Shown: positions 5,827 through 12,921 of the stretch, piece after piece
Numbering within the stretch: the first letter of the stretch is position 1
Layout of the letters: the number at the start of each line of letters is the position of its first letter
DNA from: Solirubrobacteraceae bacterium
GTDB taxonomy: Bacteria; Actinomycetota; Thermoleophilia; Solirubrobacterales; Solirubrobacteraceae
Reading direction: 5' to 3'
DNA: 14,469 bases
Assembly: GCA_025935735.1 (NCBI GenBank)
Contig: JAICUS010000089.1
Location: forward strand, 1 to 14,469
Program-made: the position numbers and the translations under genes
The notes under the pieces: model-generated
Databases searched by the model: none
The model's input: the letters and a program-made list of their open reading frames with translations, nothing else
What the model was told of the DNA's origin: nothing

Positions 5827-5829
5827 GGA

Positions 5830-6864
5830 CTAGGCGGAGCGGCGCAGCTCGGGCCGCTCGGTACGGGCGAGCCAGCCCGCCGGGTCCGCGAGCTCGGCCA
5901 CCGTCGGGAGCAGCTCCGGACCCGCCCAGACCCGGTTCAGACCGTCGATCCCGGCGCGGGCGACCACGCCGTCGCAGAACGCCTTGCCCTGCTCGTACTG
6001 GCGCAGCTTGAGGTCCATCCCGAGCAGCTTCTCCAGCAGCCGCAGGAAGCCGGAGCGGTCGCGCCGGCGCTTCGACATCGCTGAACGCAGCGCCGGAAGG
6101 TCGTCCAGCACCTGGGCTCCTGTGACGTCCATCACATGCTCGGCGTAGCCCTCGAGCACGGCCATGAACGCCTGCACCGAGTCGAGCAGGCCCCGGTGCT
6201 CCTCGCCGACCACCACGGTGGCGAACCCGTCCTCGCGCACGCGCGCGACGAAGCCCTTGACGTCGGACAGGTCCGGCAGCCGGCGCATGAGCTGCTTCGC
6301 GTCGACCTCCAGCGCGCCCAGCATCTCGTGCACCAGGCCCGCGATGTGCCCGCGCAGCCAGGGCACGCCGCCGAACTGCAGCGCGTGCGTCGTCTCGTGC
6401 AGCGCCACCCAGCGCAGCAGCTGGTCGGGCGGCGCGTCGAGCGACCGCGCCGCCTGGCCGAGGTTCGGCGCGACGAACAGCAGCCGCGCCGGCGCGTCGG
6501 GCCGCAGCACGGGGAACTCGTACTGGCCGAGCACCCGGCCGGCGAGGAAGCCGGAGATCGCCCCCGCCTCCAGGCCGAGGATGCTCCCGGCCATGAACCC
6601 CACCGGGCCGAGACCGCCGGCCAGCCGCCGCGCGGCCGGCTCCAGCACCGCCTCGAGCGAGACGAGGTTCGCGTCGATCCAACCCGCCCGGTCGACCGCC
6701 TCAGGGACGGGCAGCTGCTCGGCCGAAAGGCCCGTGTAGGCGCGGACGAGCCGCTCGCTCTCGGCGGCGGGCCCGTCGAGCAGCCGGAAGGGCTCCGGGT
6801 CGCCTCCGGGCTGGAGGTTCGAGACGCCGCGCGCCACCTGCCCGGCGAGCTTCCAATCGATCAC
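5830..6864 (-). CDS. Zincin-like metalloprotease, DUF2342 / F420-biosynthesis-associated family
   Basis: 344 residues. The zinc-binding signature HETTH is at 156-160 (VALHETTHALQFGGVPWL). A downstream EGYAEHVMD (238-246) is typical of the family and may supply the third ligand. Other family-like stretches are EFPVLRPD (116-123), FVAPNLGQ (130-137) and RYEQGKAF-like RQYEQGKAFCDGV (288-300). The family was named from its co-occurrence with coenzyme F420 biosynthesis; its substrate is not known to me. No signal peptide or clear membrane segment is seen, although residues 84-108 are glycine-rich and mildly hydrophobic. The start is GTG at 6864, overlapping the stop of the phosphatase gene (GTGA), with GGGAGG immediately upstream inside that gene, so translation is probably coupled. 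In mycobacteria a homologue sits beside tilS; here the partner is an inositol-phosphatase-family gene. Confidence 0.9.
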   Translation of the reverse strand: MIDWKLAGQVARGVSNLQPGGDPEPFRLLDGPAAESERLVRAYTGLSAEQLPVPEAVDRAGWIDANLVSLEAVLEPAARRLAGGLGPVGFMAGSILGLEAGAISGFLAGRVLGQYEFPVLRPDAPARLLFVAPNLGQAARSLDAPPDQLLRWVALHETTHALQFGGVPWLRGHIAGLVHEMLGALEVDAKQLMRRLPDLSDVKGFVARVREDGFATVVVGEEHRGLLDSVQAFMAVLEGYAEHVMDVTGAQVLDDLPALRSAMSKRRRDRSGFLRLLEKLLGMDLKLRQYEQGKAFCDGVVARAGIDGLNRVWAGPELLPTVAELADPAGWLARTERPELRRSA

Positions 6865-7703
6865 CCCTCCCAGGATGGCACGCGGGCGACGTCGGCCAAC
6901 CCGGCGTCGGTGCGCGCGGCGATGACCGGCGAGCGCGGCTCGAGGTCCAGCGGCGCGGCCAGCGGGTCGTCATAAGCCACGAACGCCACCCGCCCGCCCG
7001 CCTCGCGCACGATCAGCTGGCCCGCCGCGGCGTCCACCGCGCGGCTGCGCTTCAGCGTCGCCATCGCGTCGAACCGGGCGGCCGCGACCTGGCACAGCGA
7101 CACCGCGATCGCTCCGATGGCCCGCAGCCGGTGGGCCACCTCGGCCAGCTCCGCGGCGGACTCGATCACCCAGCGCGGGTCGGCGGACTCGACGCCCACC
7201 ACCTCGAGCTTGCCGTCGCGGGTCCGGCGCTCCTCGAGGCCCCGGTCGAGCGGCACCCCGCCGAGCTCGGCGCCGCCGCCGCGGCGCGCCACCCACTCCT
7301 CCTCGGGCCCGAAGTCGCGTACGAATCCGAACACGACGTCAGCCATCGTCGCGCCCTCGGCCACCGCCACCGACAGCGCGAAGTGCGGCAGCCCGCGCTT
7401 GGCGTTGACCGAGCCGTCGATCGGGTCGATGACCACGCGCACGTCGGGCGAGCCGAAGTCGACGAGCCCGCGCTCCTCGCTGATCGCAGTGAACCGCGCG
7501 CCCGCGTCGTGCAGGCCCTGCAGCTCGGCGAACACGATGTCCTCGGCCGCCTCGTCGATCAGCAGCGTGCGGTCGCCGCCCTCCCCGCGCGTACCCGTCT
7601 CCTTGACCCGCTCGGCCGTGGTGGGGCGGTCGTCGAGCATGTCGCGGACCCCGTCCACCGCGCGGCGACAGGCCGCCAGCCAGTCGTCCGCGCCGGGCTG
7701 CAT
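6861..7703 (-). CDS. Inositol monophosphatase family protein
   Basis: 280 residues, close to the usual 260-280. Metal-binding motifs are ISEE (74-77), DPIDGSVN (93-100) and RAVDAAAGQLIVREAGG (221-237). The last replaces the usual WDxAAG with VDAAAG but keeps D224. The family is Mg-dependent, Li-sensitive phosphatases acting on myo-inositol phosphates, and in other members on fructose-1,6-bisphosphate, PAP/PAPS or histidinol phosphate. In actinobacteria the inositol phosphatase supplies inositol for phosphatidylinositol and mycothiol. The substitution of Trp in the third motif and residues such as NAKRGLPHFALSVA after DPIDGS leave the exact substrate open. The ATG at 7703 follows a TAGGAT element by 8 bases, suggesting a leaderless or nearly leaderless transcript. 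It is the first gene of a two-gene operon with the zincin. Confidence 0.9.
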   Translation of the reverse strand: MQPGADDWLAACRRAVDGVRDMLDDRPTTAERVKETGTRGEGGDRTLLIDEAAEDIVFAELQGLHDAGARFTAISEERGLVDFGSPDVRVVIDPIDGSVNAKRGLPHFALSVAVAEGATMADVVFGFVRDFGPEEEWVARRGGGAELGGVPLDRGLEERRTRDGKLEVVGVESADPRWVIESAAELAEVAHRLRAIGAIAVSLCQVAAARFDAMATLKRSRAVDAAAGQLIVREAGGRVAFVAYDDPLAAPLDLEPRSPVIAARTDAGLADVARVPSWEG

Positions 7704-7711
7704 GCGGGCCT

Positions 7712-7717
7712 ATCCTA
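7712..7717 (-). promoter_or_regulatory. Candidate -10 element (TAGGAT) for a leaderless phosphatase mRNA
   Basis: TAGGAT on the minus strand resembles actinobacterial -10 boxes (TANNNT). Its downstream edge is 8 bases from the ATG at 7703, which would place transcription start at or next to the start codon. No good -35 is visible. Confidence 0.4.
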
Positions 7718-7747
7718 GGTGGCCACGTTTGAAATTGCGACGCATTC

Positions 7748-7766
7748 CGGCGGGCCCCGCCCGCCG
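7748..7766. other. 8-bp perfect stem with 3-base loop between divergent genes
   Basis: CGGCGGGC (7748-7755) and GCCCGCCG (7759-7766) form a perfect inverted repeat around CCC. It lies between two divergent genes and so is not a 3' terminator. It could be an operator, a leader structure of the helicase mRNA, or a GC-rich accident. Confidence 0.45.
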
Positions 7767-7888
7767 CTGCCGGGCGGCCGCCACCGCACCCGGACCACCA
7801 GTATGCGAGCGGATGGCGGCCGCGGGCAGCGACGACCGGTGCAGTCGCCGGACGATGCGCCGCACTTCCGAACGGGTCCACTACGGCG

Positions 7889-10800
7889 GTGCCGGTGGTG
7901 CTGACGTCCGCCCAGCGCGAGGCCGTCGAGCACGGCGGCGGACCGCTGCTCGTCCTCGGCGGCGCGGGCACCGGGAAGACCACGGCGCTGGTCGAGCGCT
8001 TCGTCCACCTGGCGGAGGCCGAGCGGCCGGAGGCGGTGCTGGCGCTGACCGTCGGCGAGGCGGCCGCGGACGCGCTGCGCGAGCGCATCGAGGACCGGCT
8101 CGCCACGGGCTACGAGGAGCTGGCCGTCACCACGTTCGGCGGCCTGTGCGCGCGGCTGCTGCGCGACGAGGCGCTGGAGGCCGGCGTCGACCCGTTCGCC
8201 GCGCCGGTGTCGGCCGCCGACCGGCTGGCCATGCTGCTCGAGCGCATCGACGACCTGCCGCTGCGCCACCACGACCTGCGCGGGAACCCGAGCGCCACGC
8301 TGGGCGCGATCGTGCTGCGGATCGACCGCCTGAAGGAGGAGTTGATCTCCGCCGCCGACTACGCCGCCTGGGCGGCCACGCTGCCCGAGGACGCGCGCGG
8401 CGCCCGCGAGCGGGAGTTCGCCGCGCTCTACGGCCGCCACGACGCGCTGCTGGGCGAGGCCGGCGCGCTCGACGCGGGCGACCTCGTGCTCACGGCGTTC
8501 CGGCTGCTGCGGGAGAAGCCGCACGTGCGCGCGCGACTGGCCGAGCGCCACCGCCACGTGCTGGTGGACGAGCTGCAGGACACGAGCTTCGCCCAGGGCC
8601 TGCTGCTGCGGCTGCTCGTCTCGCCCCACGGCGGGATCGGCGCGTTCGCGGACGACGACCAGGCGGTCCACCGCTTCCGCGGCGCCGCGACCAAGAACAT
8701 CCGCGACTTCCGGGCGGAGTGGCCGACGGCGACGCTCGTCCGGCTCGAGCGTTCGCTGCGCTGCCCAGAGCCCGTGCTCGCGGCCGCCCGGGCGGTGGTC
8801 GAGCCGATCGAGGAACGGCTGGACAAGGCGCTGCACGCGGCGGAGGGCCACGGCGAGGTGGCGTTCTGGCGCTGCGCCTCCGAGCGCGCGCAGGCCCAGG
8901 CGGTCGCCGCCGAGGTGGAGCGGCTGATCGCCCGCGAGGACGTCGCGCCGGAGGACGTGTGCGTGCTCGTGCGCTCGGTGCGCGGCGAGGGCCAGGCCGT
9001 CGCCGTGGCGTTCGAGGAGCGCGCCGTGCCCTACCACCTGTCGGGCGCGGCCGCGTTCTTCCAGCGCGCCGAGGTGCGCGACCTGCTCGCCTGGCTGCGG
9101 CTGCTCGTCGACCCGGGCGACGCCGGCGCCGTGGTGCGCGCGCTGGCCCGCCCGCCGGTCGAGCTGCGGGCGATCGACCTCGCCCGGGTCACCCAGATCG
9201 CCCGCCGGCGCAAGCTCGACATGGTGGCCGCGCTGACCGCCGCGCTGGAGTCGCCGCAGATCCCGCCCGAGGCCCGGGAGCGCATCGTCACGTTCCTGAA
9301 GCTCTACCGCTCGGCCGCGGCGTCGCTGGACTCCGCCCGCCCCGACCTCTACGTGCACCGCCTGGTCGAGCGGCTCGGGCTGCGCCGGCAGCTGCTGTTC
9401 GCCGCGTCGACCGAGGTCGTCGAGCGGTTGCGCAACCTGGCCCGCTTCGCCGAGCTGGCGGCGTCCTACGTGCGGCGCTCGCCGCAGGCCACCGCGCGGG
9501 AGTTCGCCCGGGCGATCGCCGCCGTGGCCGACGCGGGGCTGCGCGAGGAGGAGGCCGGCGACGCGGAGGCCGCGCGCGGCGTGCGGGTGATGACGATGCA
9601 CGACGCCAAGGGCCACGAGTTCGAGCACGTCTACGTCCTCGGGCTGATGTCGGCGCGGATGCCCGGCCCGCGGCGGCTGACGCTCGAGCCGGTCCCGGAC
9701 GCGCTGGTCAAGGAGGCGGTCCCGCCGCTGTCGCGCGCCGCCCACACGGCCGAGATGCGGCGGCTGCTGCACGTGGCGATGACCCGGGCGCGGCGCCGGC
9801 TCGTGCTCGCCTATCCGGAGCGCACCGACCGCGGCGCGGCCCAGCAGCCGTCGCCGTTCGCCGAGGAGGCGCGGCTGGCCGTCGGCGGCGAGTGGGAGCC
9901 GCGCGAGGAGGAGCTGTTCGGGCCGGCCGAGACGCTGCAGTCCACGTTCCGGCTGCTGCGCGACGAGTTGCTGACCACGGTCGCGCAGGTCGGCGGCCGG
10001 CTGGGCGAGCTGCGCTTCGACACCGACCTCGACGTCTCCCACGCCGTCGTCCGCTACCTGGAGCTCCTGAAGCTGGCGGCGCTGCTGGAGCGGACGCGGT
10101 CCGGCGGCCAGTCGGTCGAGGAGGCGCTCCCGGAGGTCAACGCCCGGCTGCTGCAGTCCTCGACCTCCGAGCAGCGGGAGATCTTCGAGACCAGCGCGCT
10201 CGACGACTACCTGCTGGACGCCGAGCGCGACGAGCGGCTGCGCGCGCGGGCGGTGGCCGCGCGAACCGAGCCGTCGCTGGAGACGTTCCTGCCCCGGCGC
10301 GGCGACGGGCTGCTGCTCTCGGCCACGGACATCGAGACGTACCGGACGTGCCCGCTCAAGTACAAGTTCGCCCGGGTCTTCCGCATCCCGAGCGAGCCGA
10401 CGATGAACCAGCGCTTCGGGATCCTCGTCCACCAGGTCCTGGAGCGCTATCACGGCGGCGCGGCAGAGCCGGGGTTGCCCGGTCTGCTGGGGCTGCTGGA
10501 GGCCGGCTGGCGCCGCGGCGGCTTCGGCGACTCCGAGGAGGAGCGCCAGTTCCGGGCCAAGGCCACGCAGGCGCTCGTGCGCTATCACGACCGCTTCCGC
10601 GAGGAGGACGCCGAGCCCGTGTGGTTCGAGAAGGCGTTCGAGTTCCGCCTGGGCCCCCACCTGCTGCGCGGCCGCGTGGACCGCGTCGACCGGCTGCCGG
10701 ACGGCGGCTACGAGCTGATCGACTACAAGACCGGCCGCCCGAAGACCGCGGCCCAGCTGCGCGAGGACGTCCAGCTCTCCCTGTACGCGGTCGGCGCGCG

Positions 10801-11020
10801 CGAGGCCTGGCAGCTCGACGCCGCCCAGCAGGCCTACTACTACGTGCTCGACGACGCCAAGGTGCCGGTCGAGCGCTCCGACTCCGACCGCGACTGGATC
10901 ACCGAGACGGTGTTCAGCGTGGCCGACGGCATCCAGGGCCAGGGCTTCGAGCCGACGCCGTCATGGGCGGCGTGCTCGATGTGCGATTACCGGATCGCGT
11001 GCCCCGCGGCCGAAAGGTAG
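7889..11020 (+). CDS. UvrD/AdnAB-like helicase fused to a PD-(D/E)XK nuclease with Fe-S staple
   Basis: 1043 residues. N-terminal superfamily 1A motor: motif I GGAGTGKT (24-31), motif II LVDELQD (225-231), motif III DDDQAVHRFRGA (255-266), motif IV RSLRCP (288-293), motif V MTMHDAKGHEF (568-578), motif VI LLHVAMTRAR (626-635). C-terminal RecB/AddB-like nuclease (about 805-1043): H848 in GILVHQVLE, D931 in GRVDRVD, D945 and K947 in ELIDYKTG. C821 plus C1029, C1032 and C1038 (CSMCDYRIAC) form the expected iron-sulfur staple. Size and architecture match mycobacterial AdnA/AdnB, which act as a heterodimer resecting double-strand breaks. All catalytic residues look intact. Motif V has KGHEF rather than the common KGLEF/W. 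The assumed start is GTG at 7889; GTG codons at 7895 and 7898 are equally possible, with LTSAQREAV as the conserved beginning and no clear ribosome binding site. No partner gene is visible here. An alternative name is UvrD-family ATP-dependent helicase. Confidence 0.93.
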   Translation: MPVVLTSAQREAVEHGGGPLLVLGGAGTGKTTALVERFVHLAEAERPEAVLALTVGEAAADALRERIEDRLATGYEELAVTTFGGLCARLLRDEALEAGVDPFAAPVSAADRLAMLLERIDDLPLRHHDLRGNPSATLGAIVLRIDRLKEELISAADYAAWAATLPEDARGAREREFAALYGRHDALLGEAGALDAGDLVLTAFRLLREKPHVRARLAERHRHVLVDELQDTSFAQGLLLRLLVSPHGGIGAFADDDQAVHRFRGAATKNIRDFRAEWPTATLVRLERSLRCPEPVLAAARAVVEPIEERLDKALHAAEGHGEVAFWRCASERAQAQAVAAEVERLIAREDVAPEDVCVLVRSVRGEGQAVAVAFEERAVPYHLSGAAAFFQRAEVRDLLAWLRLLVDPGDAGAVVRALARPPVELRAIDLARVTQIARRRKLDMVAALTAALESPQIPPEARERIVTFLKLYRSAAASLDSARPDLYVHRLVERLGLRRQLLFAASTEVVERLRNLARFAELAASYVRRSPQATAREFARAIAAVADAGLREEEAGDAEAARGVRVMTMHDAKGHEFEHVYVLGLMSARMPGPRRLTLEPVPDALVKEAVPPLSRAAHTAEMRRLLHVAMTRARRRLVLAYPERTDRGAAQQPSPFAEEARLAVGGEWEPREEELFGPAETLQSTFRLLRDELLTTVAQVGGRLGELRFDTDLDVSHAVVRYLELLKLAALLERTRSGGQSVEEALPEVNARLLQSSTSEQREIFETSALDDYLLDAERDERLRARAVAARTEPSLETFLPRRGDGLLLSATDIETYRTCPLKYKFARVFRIPSEPTMNQRFGILVHQVLERYHGGAAEPGLPGLLGLLEAGWRRGGFGDSEEERQFRAKATQALVRYHDRFREEDAEPVWFEKAFEFRLGPHLLRGRVDRVDRLPDGGYELIDYKTGRPKTAAQLREDVQLSLYAVGAREAWQLDAAQQAYYYVLDDAKVPVERSDSDRDWITETVFSVADGIQGQGFEPTPSWAACSMCDYRIACPAAER

Positions 11021-11107
11021 GGGTTTCGCCCTCCGGTCGTCCTCGCCCGGCGGCGCGCTCTCCGCCCCACCGCGGCTGAGCGAGTCCGACCTCCGTGCGA
11101 CGTTACG

Positions 11108-11977
11108 CTATCCATCCCCGCGCTGTCTCAAGAACCGCTGGAACTCGCGCGCGAGCACGTCGCCGCTGGGCAGCGTGCCGGGGTCGGGGCGGCCGGACTC
11201 CTCGTCGGCCGCGCGCTCCAGACGCTCGACGAACGCCTGCACGTCGGGGTCGAGCTCGACGGCGCGCGAGACCTGGCGCTCGTAGTCGCCCGCGGCGTCC
11301 TCGAGCTCCATCGCGTCCACGGTCACGCCGACCAGGCTCTCCAGCCGCCGCAGCAGCGCCAGCGCGCCCTTCGGGTTCGGCGCCACGGCGACGTAGTGCG
11401 GCACGGCCGCCCACAGGGACGCGGCGGGCAGCCCGGCGTCCTGGCAGGCCTGGTGCAGGACGCCGATGATCCCGGTCGGGCCCTCGTAGGTCGGCGCCGA
11501 GAGCGACAGCCGCTCGATCAGCCCCGGGTCGCTCGCGTGGGCGGTGACCGCGACGGGGCGGGAGTGCGGCACATCGGCCAGCAGCGCGCCGAGCAGCACC
11601 ACGAGCTGGACGCCGAGCGCCTCGGCCAGGTCGACCACCACCTTGCTGAAGCCGCGCCAGCGCATCGCCGGCTCGGGCCCGGAGAGCAGGATGAGGTCGC
11701 GCGGCGCGCGCGGAACGCGCGCGGCGTGGATCTCGAAGTCCGGCCACTCGATCTTGCGCGACACGCCGTCGACCAGCCGGACCACCGGCCGGGTCGACTG
11801 GAAGTCCACGAAGTCCTCGGGGTCGATCACCGCGAACGGCTCCGCGCCGAGGCTGCCGGCCAGGAACGTCAGGGCCGACGTGGCGGACTCGCCGGCGTCG
11901 TTCCAGCCCTTGAACGCGCACACCAGCGCGGGGGCGCGAAGCCCGTCCGGTCGGCGTTCCCAGCGCAGCGGCTGCAC
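11108..11977 (-). CDS. PAC2 (proteasome assembly chaperone-like) family protein
   Basis: 289 residues from a GTG at 11977. The N-terminus LRAPALVCAFKGWNDAGESATSAL (about 12-35) is the hallmark of the bacterial PAC2 family, followed by the family-like FVDFQSTRPVVRLVDG and ILLSGPEPAMRW. Archaeal and eukaryotic relatives help assemble the 20S proteasome. The bacterial proteins are found in actinobacteria, but their role is not established. The C-terminal region (RQVSRAVELDPDVQAFVERLERAADE) is charged and helical. An upstream in-frame ATG at 12004 is less likely: it would run into the start region of the divergent gene and add non-conserved residues. TACGGT lies 6 bases before the GTG, so the mRNA may be leaderless. 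No proteasome gene is visible in the window. Confidence 0.88.
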   Translation of the reverse strand: MQPLRWERRPDGLRAPALVCAFKGWNDAGESATSALTFLAGSLGAEPFAVIDPEDFVDFQSTRPVVRLVDGVSRKIEWPDFEIHAARVPRAPRDLILLSGPEPAMRWRGFSKVVVDLAEALGVQLVVLLGALLADVPHSRPVAVTAHASDPGLIERLSLSAPTYEGPTGIIGVLHQACQDAGLPAASLWAAVPHYVAVAPNPKGALALLRRLESLVGVTVDAMELEDAAGDYERQVSRAVELDPDVQAFVERLERAADEESGRPDPGTLPSGDVLAREFQRFLRQRGDG

Positions 11978-12009
11978 CAGTCCACCGTACCGCGTCCGGA
12001 GCATCGCCC
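11978..12009. promoter_or_regulatory. Short divergent promoter between PAC2 and YhaM-like genes
   Basis: Only 32 bp separate the two start codons. On the minus strand TACGGT (11984-11989) could be a -10 for a leaderless PAC2 mRNA. On the plus strand GGAG (11998-12001) is a ribosome binding site 8 bases before the ATG at 12010. The plus-strand promoter must therefore lie inside the start of the PAC2 gene. Confidence 0.4.
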
Positions 12010-12921
12010 ATGATGGGTTCCATCGCCGCGACCGTCACAACCGAGACCCCGATCGCCTCGCTGCGCGCCGGGGATTCCGTCGACGCGATCCTCGCGTGCG
12101 CGCGCAAGGATCGCCTGCAGGCGCGGTCCGGCAGCCCGTATCTGGCGCTCGAGCTGCGCGACCGCACGGGGGCGATCGCGGCGCGCGTGTTCCGCGACGC
12201 CGACCTGCTGTCCGGGCGCTTCGAGCGAGGCGATCTGGTGCGCGTGGCGGGCCGGGTCGAGCGCTTCCGCGACGAGCTCCAGCTCGAGGTCCGGGCCATC
12301 GCCCGCGCCGAGGGCGCGGACCCGGCGGCGTTCCTGCCCGTCGCCTATCGCGACCTCGACGAGCTCGACGGCTTCCTCGAGCACCTCGCGCGCGAGGTCC
12401 ACGACCCGGGCTACCGCGGGCTGCTGGAGCGGCTGCTGGCCGACGGCGGGCTGCGCGCGCAATGGCGCCGCGCGCCGTGCACGCGGGCCGGCCACCACGC
12501 CTACCTCGGCGGGCTGCTCGAGCACACCGTCGCGGTCGCCACGCTGGCGGTGGAGACCTCCACGCTGCATCCGCGGCTGGACGCCGAGCTGCTCGTGACG
12601 GCGGCGATCGTGCACGACCTGGGCAAGACGCGCGAGTTCACCTACGGGGCCGAGATCGGGCTCAGTGACGAGGGGCGCCTGCTCGGCCACGTGGAGCTCG
12701 GCCTGCGGATGCTCGACGAGCGGGCGGCGCGCGTTGCGGCGCTCGACGACGCGCGCCGCCTCGCGCTCGCCCACTGCGTGCTCACCCACCACGGGCCCGA
12801 CGCGTCACCGACGCGGCGCTTCGCGTCCGCGGAGGCGGTCGCGCTGTACCGCATCAACGCGCTGGACGCAGCGGTCAAGAGCGCGTTCGAGCAGGGCCCG
12901 GCGGCTCCCGCCGGAGCCTGA
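12010..12921 (+). CDS. YhaM-like 3'-5' exoribonuclease (OB-fold plus HD domain)
   Basis: 303 residues, close to the ~314 of Bacillus YhaM. Residues about 18-100 form an OB-fold nucleic-acid-binding domain (KDRLQARSGSPYLALELRDR, IAARVF, VRVAGRVERFRDELQLEV). Residues about 165-290 form an HD phosphohydrolase domain: H172 (GLLEH), the H202-D203 pair (IVHDLGK), H227 (LLGH), H260/H261 (LTHHG) and D286. Family members are Mn-dependent exonucleases that trim RNA or single-stranded DNA. The order OB then HD, and the GSPYLALELRDRTG match, favour YhaM over other HD proteins. ATG at 12010 is preferred over the adjacent ATG at 12013 by the spacing of GGAG upstream. Its last 47 bases overlap the 3' end of the convergent Crp/Fnr-like gene. 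Confidence 0.88.
   Translation: MMGSIAATVTTETPIASLRAGDSVDAILACARKDRLQARSGSPYLALELRDRTGAIAARVFRDADLLSGRFERGDLVRVAGRVERFRDELQLEVRAIARAEGADPAAFLPVAYRDLDELDGFLEHLAREVHDPGYRGLLERLLADGGLRAQWRRAPCTRAGHHAYLGGLLEHTVAVATLAVETSTLHPRLDAELLVTAAIVHDLGKTREFTYGAEIGLSDEGRLLGHVELGLRMLDERAARVAALDDARRLALAHCVLTHHGPDASPTRRFASAEAVALYRINALDAAVKSAFEQGPAAPAGA

Larger units (their letters stand above)
5632..5829 (-). promoter_or_regulatory. Upstream region of the histone-like gene
   Basis: This ~200 bp gap is clearly richer in A/T than its surroundings. It holds three GAAC-N4-GTTC-like dyads (listed separately), a 12-base palindrome cttagttctaag (5658-5669) and a direct repeat gactttgt (5745-5752 and 5799-5806). I could not place a convincing -35/-10 pair. 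TATGTA and TATATC on the minus strand are possible -10 elements. The left part overlaps the ribosome binding site of the histone-like gene. Confidence 0.55.
7704..7888. promoter_or_regulatory. Divergent promoter region between phosphatase and helicase-nuclease genes
   Basis: A 185 bp intergenic region serving two outward-facing genes. It contains a -10-like TAGGAT for the minus-strand gene and a strong hairpin at 7748-7766 (both listed). No convincing promoter or Shine-Dalgarno was found for the helicase side. The short open frame starting with GTG at 7719 has no protein-like character. Confidence 0.5.

Noticed and set aside
7719..7904. 61-residue open frame between the divergent phosphatase and helicase genes
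   Set aside because: Starts with GTG within the phosphatase promoter, runs into the helicase start in another frame, and has no conserved-looking sequence.
11049..11066. GGCGG/CCGCC hairpin between the convergent helicase and PAC2 genes
   Set aside because: Only 5 bp with an 8-base loop and no T-run; too likely by chance in this composition to call a terminator.
7117..11079. Very long open frames overlapping the helicase gene, on the plus strand (to 11079) and antisense (7715-10660)
   Set aside because: Their translations are Arg/Ala/Gly/Pro-rich with no motif. They arise because GC-rich codons leave few stops in other frames, while the 7889-11020 frame has all helicase and nuclease motifs.
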